Assembly: GCF_013386115.1 (NCBI RefSeq)
Contig: NZ_JACAOR010000005.1
Coordinates: 660,543 to 724,542 of the forward strand
DNA from: Pseudomonas gingeri
GTDB lineage: Bacteria; Pseudomonadota; Gammaproteobacteria; Pseudomonadales; Pseudomonadaceae
DNA: 64,000 nt
Reading direction: 5' to 3'
Shown here: positions 63,657 through 64,000 of the stretch, piece after piece
Layout: every line of letters starts with the position of its first letter
Position numbering within the stretch: position 1 is the stretch's first letter
Translations under genes and position numbers: made by a program
Notes under the pieces: model-generated
The model's input: the letters and a program-made list of their open reading frames with translations, nothing else
The model's database searches: none
What the model was told of the DNA's origin: nothing

Positions 63657-64000
63657 ATGTTGTCCAGAACCCTGCTGTGCCTTGCTGTTTTCAGCGCCTC
63701 CACGCCCTTGCTGGCCGATACCGTCTGGTTGAAGAACGGTGATCGCCTGAGTGGCAAGATCAAGCTGTTCGACGGCGGCAAGCTGCTTGTGCAGACCGAG
63801 TACGCCGGAGCCGTTGCGGTGGACTGGGCCCAGGTCAAGACCCTGGAAAGCGATCAGGAACTGCTGGTCAAGCAGGATGCCTACACCGGCGAGAAGACCA
63901 AGTCGTTGCAGGCCGCCGAGGCCGGCAAGGTGACCCTGGCCAATGGCGAGGCGCCGAAGACCGTGGAACTGGCGAGCATCCAGCAGATCGTCAAGCCCAA
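63657..64000 (+). CDS. DUF481-family protein, N-terminal part (cut by window edge)
   Basis: Open to the end of the window with about 114 codons. A signal peptide of about 21 residues (MLSRTLLCLAVFSASTPLLA) is followed by DTVWLKNGDRLSGKIKLFDG, the usual start of pseudomonad DUF481/YdiY outer-membrane proteins. A TTG two codons earlier is possible, but the ATG is preferred. The barrel-like DUF481 domain would lie beyond the window. Confidence 0.85.
   Translation, partial: MLSRTLLCLAVFSASTPLLADTVWLKNGDRLSGKIKLFDGGKLLVQTEYAGAVAVDWAQVKTLESDQELLVKQDAYTGEKTKSLQAAEAGKVTLANGEAPKTVELASIQQIVKP

Overview
This is a 64 kb chromosomal window from a high-GC gamma-proteobacterium, almost certainly a Pseudomonas of the fluorescens group. 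The evidence is the family content (periplasmic cyclohexadienyl dehydratase PheC, a QuiP-like acylase, RhlG, a PA3496-family protein, an MprF/VirJ pair). Gene neighbourhoods also match blocks I remember from P. aeruginosa (metG-apbC-dcd; ychJ-dinG-ompA-pdxH-slyB; proS and neighbours). Two palindromic REP families typical of fluorescens-group genomes occupy many intergenic gaps. Names come from reading the proteins; no database search was run.

Layout. 1-3.1 kb: the end of argG, an unrecognised HTH-like gene, a 0.9 kb lower-GC non-coding stretch holding an orphan terminator, an orphan NarL-type response regulator and a small PA3496-family gene. 3.2-7.6 kb: a tightly overlapped minus-strand operon rnfA-rnfB-rnfD-rnfG-rnfE-nth. 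It has no rnfC, and RnfB carries a tail that looks like the C-terminus of RnfC. 7.7-13.7 kb: metG, apbC, a cold-shock gene, dcd, a small ORF and pheC. 13.9-18.3 kb: a basic-amino-acid ABC transporter operon with an embedded M14-like amidohydrolase, behind a convincing sigma-54 promoter and NtrC site. 18.4-30 kb: a penicillin-acylase-family enzyme, an isochorismatase-like protein, then an iron-uptake island (ABC transporter, PiuC-like oxygenase, TonB receptor) divergent from an OmpR/EnvZ-type two-component system.

30-43 kb: SEC-C and YchJ proteins, small envelope proteins, a collagen-like secreted protein, dinG, an agarase-like glycosidase, a class-C-fold serine hydrolase, an OmpA-domain lipoprotein with unusual repeats, pdxH and slyB. 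43-50 kb: nhaA, a PLP enzyme, rhlG, DUF1456, a pseudouridine synthase, a GNAT protein and rimO. 50-64 kb: kup, the VirJ/MprF aminoacyl-phosphatidylglycerol hydrolase/synthase pair, two tandem initiator tRNA genes, SOS-type dinB, a lipoprotein, proS, an AmpG-type permease, an alkyltransferase-like protein and the start of a DUF481 gene.

Most of the window is housekeeping. The strongest anomaly is the Rnf locus. RnfC, the subunit with the NADH/FMN entry site, is absent. RnfB lacks its membrane anchor and carries an RnfC-like tail. Three of the four cysteines expected to hold the RnfA/RnfE [2Fe-2S] cluster are replaced, and the RnfD flavin-attachment threonine is serine. The genes are nevertheless intact and overlapped, which suggests a rewired complex under selection rather than a decaying one. 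No CRISPR array, prophage, insertion sequence or obvious defence island was seen.
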